Shown piece after piece: positions 1 through 8,400 of a stretch of DNA of 63,223 nt. A program made the translations under genes and the position numbers. Positions within the stretch are counted from its first letter, which is position 1. Each line of letters starts with the position of its first letter. The notes beneath the pieces are model-generated. The model was given only the letters and a program-made list of their open reading frames with translations. It did no database searches and had not been told where the DNA came from. Origin of the DNA: Antribacter soli (lineage in GTDB: Bacteria > Actinomycetota > Actinomycetes > Actinomycetales > Cellulomonadaceae); NCBI RefSeq assembly GCF_021568775.1, contig NZ_JAKGSG010000010.1, positions 1 through 63,223 on the forward strand, given 5' to 3'.

Positions 1-84
<84 letters not shown>

Positions 85-102
85 CCCCGCCTCGTCGGCG
101 GG

Positions 103-993
103 TCAGGCGCCGTGCGTCTTCTCGAAGAAGTCCGTCGCGTACGGGTTGTCGTTGTAGCGCTCGATGCGGCGGTACCCGGCCCGCTCGTACATCGCGATCG
201 CCTCGGTCAGCGTCTCGTTCGTGTCCAGCCGGACGACGCGGTGACCGAGGTCGTGCGAGACGCCCTCGAGGTGGCGCAGGAGGCGCGAGCCGAGCCCGGC
301 GCCGCGCCAGCCGTCGTGGACCCACATCCGCTTGATCTCGCCGACGCCCTCGGCGACGGTCCGTACGCCGCCGCAGGCGACGGGTTCGCCGTCGCTGACG
401 GCGACGACGAAGGCGCCGCCGGGCGGGCTCAGCTCGGAGGCGTCGGCGGGGGAGGGATCGCCGGGGGCGAAGCCGGCGGGGAAGCGGCGGTCGAGCTCGG
501 CGACGTACCGGCCGACCGCGGCGCGCGCGGCCGCGGCGAGCGGGTCCACCGTCTCGATCGTGACGGTCGCGGCGCGGACCAGGAGGTCCGCCTCGGCGAG
601 CGCGCGGGCCAGGCGCTCGCGCTGTCGCGCGGTGAGCGGCTCCACGAGGGCGCGGGCCCGCTCGTCGGACCGCGCCTCGAGCTCGGCCCAGCGCTCCCGG
701 CCGGACACCGTGAGCTCGACCCGGCGACGGCGGCGGTCCTCCGGGTCGGGCGTGAGGGCGACGAGCCCGTCGGCCTCGAGGTGCCGCAGCAGCCTGCTCA
801 GGTAGCCGGAGTCCAGGCCGATCCGCGCCCGCAGTGCCTGGACGGTCCCGGGTTCGGCGCCGATCTCGAACAGCAGGCGCATCGTCCCGAGCGGGGCTCC
901 CATCCCGAGGAACGAGTCCTCGAGGGCGCCGATCCGCTGGGTGTAGCTGCGGTTGAAGCGGCGCACCACGGCGCTCTGCTCGGCTATCGACAT
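103..993 (-). CDS. MarR-family regulator fused to GNAT acetyltransferase
   Basis: A two-domain protein of 296 aa. Residues about 1-145 form a MarR-type winged helix with the recognition segment LDSGYLSRLLRHLEADGLV and the wing region DPEDRRRRRVELT. Residues about 150-296 form a GNAT acetyltransferase with the acetyl-CoA loop WRGAGLGSRLL and the C-terminal signature AIAMYERAGY. This architecture is known in bacteria, and a small acylatable ligand is usually assumed, but the substrate cannot be read from sequence. The gene starts with ATG at 993. A palindrome lies 5 bp upstream at 998-1011, so autorepression is likely. The neighbouring SnoaL-like gene is on the same strand but upstream, with 57 bp between the genes. 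Confidence 0.9.
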   Translation of the reverse strand: MSIAEQSAVVRRFNRSYTQRIGALEDSFLGMGAPLGTMRLLFEIGAEPGTVQALRARIGLDSGYLSRLLRHLEADGLVALTPDPEDRRRRRVELTVSGRERWAELEARSDERARALVEPLTARQRERLARALAEADLLVRAATVTIETVDPLAAAARAAVGRYVAELDRRFPAGFAPGDPSPADASELSPPGGAFVVAVSDGEPVACGGVRTVAEGVGEIKRMWVHDGWRGAGLGSRLLRHLEGVSHDLGHRVVRLDTNETLTEAIAMYERAGYRRIERYNDNPYATDFFEKTHGA

Positions 994-997
994 TTCG

Positions 998-1011
998 CTG
1001 ACTTTAGTCAG
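998..1011. promoter_or_regulatory. Palindromic operator of the MarR-GNAT gene
   Basis: CTGACT-TT-AGTCAG is a perfect 6-bp inverted repeat with a 2-bp centre, 5 bp before the ATG of the MarR-GNAT gene. MarR proteins typically bind such short palindromes over their own promoters. Autoregulation is inferred from position. Confidence 0.6.
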
Positions 1012-1050
1012 TTGTTCGACGCGGCGCCAGAGAGCCGGCCCAGGAGCGGC

Positions 1051-1374
1051 TCAGCCGATGACGAGGCTGGCGATGAGCCCGTCGCGCACCCGGAAGCGCA
1101 TCGGTCCGGTCCCGTTGTACCCGTTCCCCGTCACGCGCAGCAGCACCGTGACGGTGTCCGGCACGTCGTCGACCGCCATCGAGACCACGTCGAAGTGGCT
1201 CTGCCGGCCGATGTTGTCGGTGTGGTCCCAGGACCGGACACCGTCGCGACCGTGGAACTCGCGGCCCCAGTCGTTCAGGTAGGCGTCCTCGGTGAACGCC
1301 GCGACGAACCGGTCGGTGTCGGCGGCGTTGGTCGCGTCCACGAACTCACGGACGGCGGCGGGCAGGTCGTGCAT
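1051..1374 (-). CDS. SnoaL-like / NTF2-fold protein
   Basis: A 107-aa single-domain protein with the small alpha+beta barrel pattern of the SnoaL/NTF2 superfamily: an N-terminal helix with VREFVDATNAADTDRF, then AFTEDAYLNDWGREFHGRDG and alternating strands ending RVRDGLIASLVIG. Such proteins are cyclases, isomerases or small-ligand binders. The substrate here is unknown. The ATG at 1374 lies 8 bp after the stop of the upstream L,D-transpeptidase gene, so the two may be co-transcribed. Confidence 0.75.
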   Translation of the reverse strand: MHDLPAAVREFVDATNAADTDRFVAAFTEDAYLNDWGREFHGRDGVRSWDHTDNIGRQSHFDVVSMAVDDVPDTVTVLLRVTGNGYNGTGPMRFRVRDGLIASLVIG

Positions 1375-1382
1375 GACCCTCC

Positions 1383-2360
1383 TCAGGGGCGGACCAGGAT
1401 CGGCGCGCCGACAGGGAGCGCTCGCATCGCCTCCAGGCCGGCCGCCGTGAGGCGCAGGCAGCCGTTGCTCACCTCGCGCCCCTGGCCCGGTCCCACGTGG
1501 AACGCCACCATGGCTCCGCCGCTGCCGAGGAAGGAGTCGATCGCCTCGCTCTGCAGCGACGTGTACACCGCCAGTCCGACCTGCGACTCCGCGATCGTCA
1601 GCACCTGGCCCAGCCCCGGCGGGGTCGGCGTGACCGGGGCGCCCACACCGGCCGGGATCGTCTCGGCCCCGCCGGACGGAGCGGTGACGGTGACGCTGCG
1701 ATCGGAGAGGTCGACGACGGCGGAGCTCGGCTCGGGCGTGAGCGTCACGTCCGCGGAGCGCACCCAGCCCGCCGCGTGGTTCACGCGCGACGGATCCTGC
1801 GACGGGAGCGCGAGGCGGCCCTCGGGGAGGAGCACCTGCACCCAGTCGCCCTGCGACTGCGTCACCACCCAGCGCGCCGGGTCCGCGTAGTTGTGGTCGC
1901 GGAGCGCGAGGACCGGCGGGACGGTGTCGTCCGGCGCCGTCCAGACGGGGATCGCCACCGCGACGGGCGTCGCCGAGAGGCGCGGCAGCTCGGCCACGTC
2001 GGCAACCGTGGCCTGGGGGAGACCCGCCGGGAGCAGGTCGATCGGGCTCGGGAACGGGAGTGCGGTGAGGTCGTACTCGGCAGCGGCGGGGGCCTGGGCG
2101 GGTGCCGGGGCCGGACGTGGCCACGGGTCCGGGCGTACGGCCACCGCGGCCGGCGGCTCCGGCGCCTCCGGCGTGAGGGCTGCGCTCGACGGGTCGGGAG
2201 CGCGCCAGCTCAGGACTGCTGCGACGAGCAGGGCCATGCCCACGGATCCGGCCACGAGACCCGCGCGGCGCGAGGTTGGCGCGGGCGGAGCGACCGAGGA
2301 CCGGTCCGCCGTGGCGGCCGGGGCCGGGTCGGCCGTGGCGGTCGTGCGGTGATGGAGCAT
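1383..2360 (-). CDS. L,D-transpeptidase (YkuD domain), membrane-anchored
   Basis: A 325-aa exported protein. A short basic N-terminus is followed by one hydrophobic segment at about residues 33-50, a proline/alanine-rich linker (about 55-105), and a C-terminal YkuD domain. The catalytic block is seen as FHVGPGQGREVSNGCLRL, with His about 288 and nucleophile Cys about 301. The family cross-links peptidoglycan 3-3 or anchors proteins on the outer face of the membrane. The start ATG at 2360 was chosen because a GAGGGGG ribosome site lies 7-8 bases before it. An in-frame ATG at 2396 has no comparable site. The gene is divergent from the DUF2637 gene. Confidence 0.85.
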   Translation of the reverse strand: MLHHRTTATADPAPAATADRSSVAPPAPTSRRAGLVAGSVGMALLVAAVLSWRAPDPSSAALTPEAPEPPAAVAVRPDPWPRPAPAPAQAPAAAEYDLTALPFPSPIDLLPAGLPQATVADVAELPRLSATPVAVAIPVWTAPDDTVPPVLALRDHNYADPARWVVTQSQGDWVQVLLPEGRLALPSQDPSRVNHAAGWVRSADVTLTPEPSSAVVDLSDRSVTVTAPSGGAETIPAGVGAPVTPTPPGLGQVLTIAESQVGLAVYTSLQSEAIDSFLGSGGAMVAFHVGPGQGREVSNGCLRLTAAGLEAMRALPVGAPILVRP

Positions 2361-2501
2361 GGCGGCCCCCCTCGGCTCCGGGCATCCGCCTTCCATCGTG
2401 CCCCGCCCGACCCAGGCCCGCGATCCCGTCTTCACGTCCGTGTCACACACGTCCGATATGTTCTGCCCCGTCACCAGCCCCAAGAACCAGGAGATGCCAC
2501 C

Positions 2502-3452
2502 GTGGCCCGCGCAGCCCGGCTCGACCCGGACACCCTGCCTTCCCTGATCGTCGCCGTCATCCTCACGGGGACGCTCGGCGCCGTCAGCTTCACGCTGTCC
2601 TTCTCGGGACTGGTGGAGGTGGCCGCCTGGGCGTCCGTCCCCGACTACCTGGCGTGGACCGTCCCGGTCACCGTCGACGCGTCGATCCTCGTCTACACGC
2701 TGGCCGTGTTCATCTTCCGGGCGCGTGGTGAGTCCAACGTCGGCGCGTGGACCTGGCTCATCATGTTCACGCTCGTGTCCGTCGCCGCGAACGCGGCGCA
2801 CGCCTGGGACGCGTCGGTACGCGACTGGCACGGCTACGCCGGCGCCGCCCTCTCCGGCCTCGCGCCCGTGTCGGTGCTGCTCACGACGCACACCCTGGGC
2901 GAGCTGATCGTCGCCAAGCCCGAGCAACGTGCGTCCTCCGCGCGCAGCCGGGTCGTGCGGGCGGCGGAGCGCTGGGACGCGGCAGAGCAGGTCGACGTGC
3001 CAGGTCTGGCGCCGTCCGGCACGATGGCCGCGCTCGAGACCGGGGACGACGGCCGCGAGCCGGCGCTCGCCGGGATGCCCGGGGCGGGACCGGGGGAGGC
3101 GTGGGACCTGCCGGAGACAGGCTCCGGCGTCGGGCAGCGGACTGCCGCGCTCGACGCAGCGCGCGCGACCACCGTGACGGCCCCTGTGCCGCCGGCGGTG
3201 GCCGCGGAGCAGGCCACGGCCGCCGTGCAGGCGAGCACGCCCCGGCCGCGCACCCCGCGACCTGACATGCGCCTCGGCAGCGACCTCGGCGAGCAGATCC
3301 TCGACCTGCGCGCCAAGGGGGAGACGCTCAACATGATCGCCGACACGCTCGGCGTCAGCCGCGCCACCGTGAGCCGGCGGCTGAAGGAGTACCACGAGAC
3401 CGGGGCGATCCCTGTGGTGACGCCGGAGCAGATCGCGGCCGCGGCGCGCTGA
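2502..3452 (+). CDS. DUF2637 membrane protein with C-terminal HTH
   Basis: A 316-aa protein starting at GTG 2502, with AGGAG about 9 bases upstream. The first 125 residues form four predicted membrane segments typical of DUF2637, a family known mostly from actinobacterial plasmids, phages and integrated elements. A low-complexity Ala/Pro/Glu linker follows. Near residues 255-300 is a helix-turn-helix (IADTLGVSRATVSRRLKEY) resembling resolvase or sigma-type HTHs. Membrane anchoring plus DNA binding suggests a role in tethering or segregating DNA, but that is inference. No other plasmid gene lies beside it. Confidence 0.75.
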   Translation: MARAARLDPDTLPSLIVAVILTGTLGAVSFTLSFSGLVEVAAWASVPDYLAWTVPVTVDASILVYTLAVFIFRARGESNVGAWTWLIMFTLVSVAANAAHAWDASVRDWHGYAGAALSGLAPVSVLLTTHTLGELIVAKPEQRASSARSRVVRAAERWDAAEQVDVPGLAPSGTMAALETGDDGREPALAGMPGAGPGEAWDLPETGSGVGQRTAALDAARATTVTAPVPPAVAAEQATAAVQASTPRPRTPRPDMRLGSDLGEQILDLRAKGETLNMIADTLGVSRATVSRRLKEYHETGAIPVVTPEQIAAAAR

Positions 3453-3496
3453 GCCGCGGCGCGCTGAGCCTGCGGCGCGCGCTCGCCGCGGTGCGC

Positions 3497-4747
3497 TCAG
3501 GAAGCCGCGGGCTCCTCGTGGGGCGCCTCCGCGTGCGCCACGTTCGAGAGCTGCCGCCACACGAGCGCGAGCGTGATCCCGGCGCCGACGAACGCGAACC
3601 AGAACGGGGCCGTCAGGCCCCAGTGCTCGGCGATGATGCCGCCGAGCGCGTTGCCGGCGACCATCCCGCCGTAGACGCACATCATGTAGACGGAGCCGAC
3701 CCGCCCCTGGAACTCGGTCGGCACGGCGCGCTGCCGCACCGTCGACGACACCGTGCCCCACACGAACGCGTAGGCGCCGAACTGGACCATGATGACCATC
3801 GCGACCCAGCCGACGGTCGTCAGGGCGAGTGCGAGGTGGGTCAGCACCTCGAGCAGGAGGCAGGCCCGCATCAGCGTGGCGAGCGAGAAGCGCCGGTGCA
3901 GTCGCCCGAACGAGGCCGTCCCGGCCAGACCGCCGATGGCCGCCGCCGTGGTCAGGAGCCCGTACCCGACCTCGCCGAGGTGGACGTGGTCGCGGGCGTA
4001 GAGGACGAGGATGCTCCACCCCGCCGCCCACGTGACGTTGAACGCGAGGATGACGACCGCGAGCGTCCGCACCGGGGCGTGCGACCAGATCCAGCGCAGG
4101 CCCTCGGCGATGTCCTGGCGCACGTGCGTGTCGACGGCCTCGCGGACGCCGCCCCGAGGCGTCGCGATCCGGCCGATCAGGACGGCTGCCAGGCTCACCG
4201 CCACGACCTGGACGAGGAACGGCCACGCCATGCCGAGCGTGAACAGGAACGCGCCGACCGGCGGGCCCACGAGCTGGTTCGCGGTGAGGAAGCCGGCCTG
4301 CAGGCGGGCCTGCCCGACCGCGAGGTCCTCCCTGCGCACGAGCATCGGCATGAGCGTGCCGGCGGCCGAGTCTGCGAAGACCTCCGCGACGCCGTAGAGG
4401 AACATCGCGGCCAGGACGACGCCGATGCTCACGTGCCCGGTGAGGATCACGACCGCAAGCACGGCGATCACCGTTGCGCGCAGCAGGTTCGTGACGATGA
4501 CGAGGACGCGGCGGTCGAGCCGGTCGGCGATCGCGCCCGCCCACAGGCCGAACAGGAGCCAGGGGAGCTGCTGCAGCAGCGCGGCGAGGGCGACGAGGAA
4601 CGGCGAGCTGGTCTGGGAGGCGACGAGCAGAGGGCCGGCGGCGAGCGCGATGCCGTCGCCGATGTTGCTCACCCAGGACGACCCGAGGAGCCAGCGGAAC
4701 GAGCGGCCCATACGGGCGGGGGCGATGGTCTCCAGGAATGCACTCAC
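3497..4747 (-). CDS. MFS exporter, EntS/MFS_3 type
   Basis: A 416-aa protein with twelve predicted membrane helices. It has the MFS_3 N-terminal signature RWLLGSSWVSNIGDGIALAAGPLL and the loop FGLWAGAIADRLDRRVLV after helix 2. Family members export siderophores, macrolides or other drugs by proton antiport. The substrate is not deducible. The gene starts with GTG at 4747. On its strand a TAGACT hexamer lies 9 bases before the start, so the mRNA may be nearly leaderless. It sits beside a decayed LacI-type regulator that may once have controlled it. Confidence 0.85.
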   Translation of the reverse strand: MSAFLETIAPARMGRSFRWLLGSSWVSNIGDGIALAAGPLLVASQTSSPFLVALAALLQQLPWLLFGLWAGAIADRLDRRVLVIVTNLLRATVIAVLAVVILTGHVSIGVVLAAMFLYGVAEVFADSAAGTLMPMLVRREDLAVGQARLQAGFLTANQLVGPPVGAFLFTLGMAWPFLVQVVAVSLAAVLIGRIATPRGGVREAVDTHVRQDIAEGLRWIWSHAPVRTLAVVILAFNVTWAAGWSILVLYARDHVHLGEVGYGLLTTAAAIGGLAGTASFGRLHRRFSLATLMRACLLLEVLTHLALALTTVGWVAMVIMVQFGAYAFVWGTVSSTVRQRAVPTEFQGRVGSVYMMCVYGGMVAGNALGGIIAEHWGLTAPFWFAFVGAGITLALVWRQLSNVAHAEAPHEEPAAS

Positions 4748-4882
4748 AGTTGCTCGAGTCTATTGACGATGGCTGAGGCTCACACGGGATTTTCGGGCCG
4801 CGCGGGCGTGATGCATGACGCTCGGGCCGACCTGCTGTGACGGCCGCAGTGAGGCATTTCTTCGGATTTGCGGACCAACCGG

Positions 4883-5097
4883 TCAATGCTCTCCGGAGAT
4901 GGTCTTTCCAGGGTTGCCCTTGGCGTGCCGTAGAGGGTCGGGGCAAGGCGCGAGCGGGTGATCTTCGAGTGTGCCGAGCGTCTCTCTCGTGGTCTGCGGG
5001 GGGTGCTGACGGGCGCGTTCGCCACCAGGCGCCGAACGCCGGGCGAGCCGACCGCTCGCAGGCCTCCGGCGTATCTCCGCAGGTCATCGAGGCGCAC
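4883..5097 (-). pseudogene. Relic of a LacI-family regulator DNA-binding domain
   Basis: Read leftwards from GTG 5097, the sequence gives VRLDDLRRYAG and then VRRLVANAPVS, which match the first helix and the hinge of LacI headpieces (V-x-L-D-D-V-A-x-x-A-G ... N-x-x-x-V-S). After a frame change it continues TTRETLGTLEDHPLAP and LRHAKGNPGKTI, matching T-R-E-R-V and the hinge-to-core junction. It ends at a stop at 4883-4885. At least one or two frameshifts are needed and the whole ligand-binding core is missing. No intact protein can be made. The assignment rests on motif order in a short, damaged region. Confidence 0.5.
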
Positions 5098-5114
5098 TCT
5101 GGTGCCGTTCCCGG

Positions 5115-5132
5115 GAAATCGATAACGATTTC
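5115..5132. promoter_or_regulatory. LacI-type palindromic operator
   Basis: GAAATCGATAACGATTTC contains two 7-bp arms (GAAATCG / CGATTTC) around ATAA. It lies 17 bp upstream of the start codon of the LacI-like relic, the usual place of a self-operator in this family. The site is perfect although the regulator gene is broken, so a paralogous regulator may still use it. Confidence 0.6.
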
Positions 5133-5174
5133 GTGACTGGCATCCCAAGTACTGGACGATCGTCCGACTCTGTG

Positions 5175-5203
5175 TTGACGGGCGCCCCACGAGGGTGCAA
5201 ACT
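5175..5203 (+). promoter_or_regulatory. Promoter of the probable 6C RNA
   Basis: TTGACG at 5175-5180 and CAAACT at 5198-5203 are separated by 17 bp, a vegetative-sigma arrangement. Transcription would start close to 5209-5211, exactly where the first hairpin of the RNA begins. Confidence 0.55.
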
Positions 5204-5206
5204 CTC

Positions 5207-5318
5207 ACCAGACGGTGCGCATCGCCCGCCCCCTGCGCGGTGCGCACCGTCATACCCCGTCGGGCTCCGGCCCGTCTGCGACGCCCTCTCGGACCCCCTG
5301 CCGAGAGGGCGTCCGCAT
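5207..5318 (+). ncRNA. Probable actinobacterial 6C small RNA
   Basis: Two strong hairpins occur in an intergenic region with no plausible gene. Hairpin 1 pairs 5211-5221 with 5241-5251 (11 bp, GACGGTGCGCA) around a C-rich loop that contains CGCCCGCCCCC. Hairpin 2 pairs 5280-5292 with 5301-5313 (13 bp, GACGCCCTCTCGG) around ACCCCCTG. Two stem-loops with runs of C in the loops define the 6C RNA family of actinobacteria, a noncoding RNA thought to regulate mRNAs by pairing through its C-rich loops. A consensus-like promoter stands just upstream. The family call rests on architecture, not on a covariance search. Confidence 0.65.
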
Positions 5319-5472
5319 TGGGGGTGGGAGCGCGCTCACTGTTGCCCGTGATCGGCCAAGACTGTTGCCCGCGGCCTCGTCCCGTTCCGTTCATGGTGTG
5401 TGCGGGAGACGCGAGGCGGCTTCCCCGGCGCGCCGTCGGCGCGCCGCGCCCGCTCACGCCGGGCATGGCGGT

Positions 5473-5484
5473 TAGCGTGATGCG
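5473..5484 (+). promoter_or_regulatory. -10 element of a leaderless promoter
   Basis: TAGCGT at 5473-5478 ends 6 bp before the GTG at 5485, and no ribosome site is present. In actinobacteria a TANNNT hexamer at this distance from a GTG/ATG marks a leaderless transcript. Confidence 0.5.
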
Positions 5485-8400
5485 GTGAACGCTGCACGAC
5501 GTCAGACCGCAGCCGCCCCGGAGCTCTCGGCCGACCTGCCCGCGGAGCTCTCGGCCGCGCTGTCCGACCAGAACCCGCAGGCGGCCGGCGACCTGACCGC
5601 GGCAGAGGCCGCCGAGCCCCCGAAGGCCGGCCCTCTCGACGAGGCGATCACCGGGTGGCGCGCCTCTCTCGTCCGCCTCGCCGGGGGCTCGTCCCTCACC
5701 GACATCGGCCTGCTCGGCGAGGCCGTCATCGACCTCTCGGCCGCCCACCCGTCGGGCGTGGCCCAGCTCTTCGCCGGGCGCCCCACGCGCCTGTCCAACC
5801 TCGTGCGCGAGGCCGCAGCCCTGCCGACGGCCCGCCGTCGAGCCCGCGCGGTCGCCGCCCGCTCGGCTGAGCACGCGCAGCGCTACGGCGTCGCGCCCAC
5901 CTACCTGGCCATCGGGGTCGCGACCTGGATCGAGCGCCCGGCGCCTGACGGCGCCCCCGGCGACGACATGGAGGCCCTGGCCCGCATCCTCGGCCCGACG
6001 GCGTCCGCCGCGCCTCACCCCGCCACCTCGGCCGACGCGGAGGCCGGGCCGGGCGACCACGGCGCCGATCCCGAGGGCGCGCTGACCGGTTCGGTCCCGG
6101 TCGTCACCCTGGCCGCGCCCCGCGAGGCGACGGCGTCCGCCCGGGCGACCGGGCCGGCGTCGGACAGCTCGGAGCCGCGTGTGGTGCGCGCGCCCGTGCT
6201 GCTGCGCCCCGTGACCATCACGCCCCGCGGCGACGGCGAGGCCGACTACGACCTGACGCTCGAGCCCGCCGCCGAGATCAACCCCGTCGTGGCGCGGACG
6301 CTGCGTGCCCACGGGGCGCTGCTCGACCCGGCCGCGCTGGCGAAGGCGACCTTCACGCTCGCCGGCTTCGACCCCACGGACGTCCTCGACCGGATCTCCG
6401 ACCTCGGCCGTGCCGTCCTCGGCGAGTTCGACCTCGACCGCCGCGTGCTCGTCGGGACGTTCGTGCACCCGGGGCAGGTGCTGGTCGACGACCTCGACGA
6501 GCTGGCGCCCTCGCTCGGGCGGCACGAGGTCGTCGCGGCGCTCGGCGGCATCGAGGACGCCGTGCGGGGGCTCGACGCCCTCGAGCTGCCCGAGCTGCGT
6601 GTCGGCGACGCCGAGCCTGCGTACGAACGCGGCGTGGGCGACCTCGATCCGCACCAGAGGCACGTGGTCGACGCGCTCGCCACGGGCAGCCACCTGTTCG
6701 TGGACGCGCCCGTCGGGTCGGACGTGGCGGGCACGCTCGCGGCCGTCGTCGCCGAGGCGAACGCGTCCGGGCGGTCCGTGCTCTACGTGCCCGGCCACCG
6801 CCGGGCGGCCGACGCGCTCGCCGCGCGCCTCGCCGAGCTGGGGCTGGAGGGCCTGCTGCTCGACGTCGCACCGACACCCACCTGGCGGCAGACCGTCTCG
6901 CGCCGGCTGCTCGAGGCGATGGCGCCCGCGCACGAGGAGATCGACGTCGACGGCGTGGCGCGCGTCCGCGACGCGCTGATCGGCGCGCGCGCCCAGCTCG
7001 CCGGGTACATCGAGGCGCTGCACCTCGTCCGGGACCCGTGGCGGGTCTCCGCCTACGACGCCCTGCAGGCGCTCGCCCGCCTCACGTCCGAGCGGCCCGC
7101 TCCGGACACGACCGTCCGGCTGCCGTCGGAGACCCTCCTGTCCCTCACGACCTCGCGCCGCGAGGAGCTCGCCGCCGATCTCGGGCGGGCCGCGGGGCTC
7201 GGCGCCTTCACGCTGCGGGCGACGTCCACGCCCTGGTACGGCGCGTCGCTCGTCACCGACGGAGACGCGCGCGAGGCACTCGCGCGCGTCAACCGGCTGC
7301 GGGAGCAGACGGTGCCGGAGCTGCGCAAGCAGATCGAGTACGTCGCCGAGGTGACCGGCCTGGTCCGCGCCACGAGCGCCCGGCAGTGGGGCGAGCAGCT
7401 CGCGATGCTCGGCGGGATGCGGGGCACGCTCGACGTCTTCCAGCCGATGGTCTTCGAACGCACCGCCGCCGACATGGTCCAGGCCACCGCCTCGCGTCGC
7501 TGGCGCGCCGAGCAGAGCGTCGAGATGGGCTGGTTCGAGCGGCGCCGGTTGCGCCGCCGGGCGCGCGACATGGTCCGGCCAGGGGTGCGCGTGCCGGACA
7601 TGCACGCGGCCCTCGTGGAGGTGCAGCGCCAGCGAGAGGTCTGGCAGGCACAGTGCCCGCGTGGCGGCTGGCCGACGCTGCCCGAGGGGCTCGCCGTCGT
7701 CGAGGAGACGCACGAGGCGGTCCGGATCGACCTCGAGGCGCTCGAGCCGGTGCTCGCGACCTCGCACGCCGGGGGCTCGCTCCTCGACCTGGATCTCGAC
7801 GCCCTCGGCCAGCGGCTCGCTGCCCTCGCCGGGGATGCCGACGCACTGCAGACCCTGCCCGAGCGGACGTCCCTGCTGCGCCGGGTGCGCAGCTCGGGCC
7901 TGTCCGACCTCGTGGACGACCTCGCCGCCCGGCGGGTCGACGGCGCACTGGTCGGGGCGGAGCTCGAGCTCGCCTGGTGGAGCTCGGTGTTCGAGCAGGT
8001 CCTCGCCGTGGAGCCGTCGCTCGCCGGGCAGGACGGGGCCGGGCTCGATGCCCTCGCCCGGCGCTTCCGCGAGCTCGACCTGCGGCACGTCGCCGCGCTG
8101 GAGCCGCCCGTCCGGGCGGCCGTGCGGACGCACCTCGGGGCCTCGATGCGGGAGTTCCGCGAGTCCGCGGAGGAGCTGTTCAACGAGCTCGTCGAGGGCC
8201 GGCTCACGTCGCTGCGCGAGCTCGCGGAACAGCACGGGACCGTGCTCCGGCGCCTGCGCCCCACTGTGGTCTCGACCCCGACGCTCGTGCCGCACCTGCT
8301 TCCCGCGGCGCGGTGCATGGACCTCGTGATCCTCGACGCCGTGCAGCACGTCCCGGTCGAGGTCGTGGTCTCGGCGCTCTCGCGCGGGCGTCAGATCGTC

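Noticed and set aside
4837-5136. 99-aa plus-strand frame ahead of the 6C RNA
   Set aside because: No ribosome site or family, and its sequence is the complement of the LacI relic and covers the operator.
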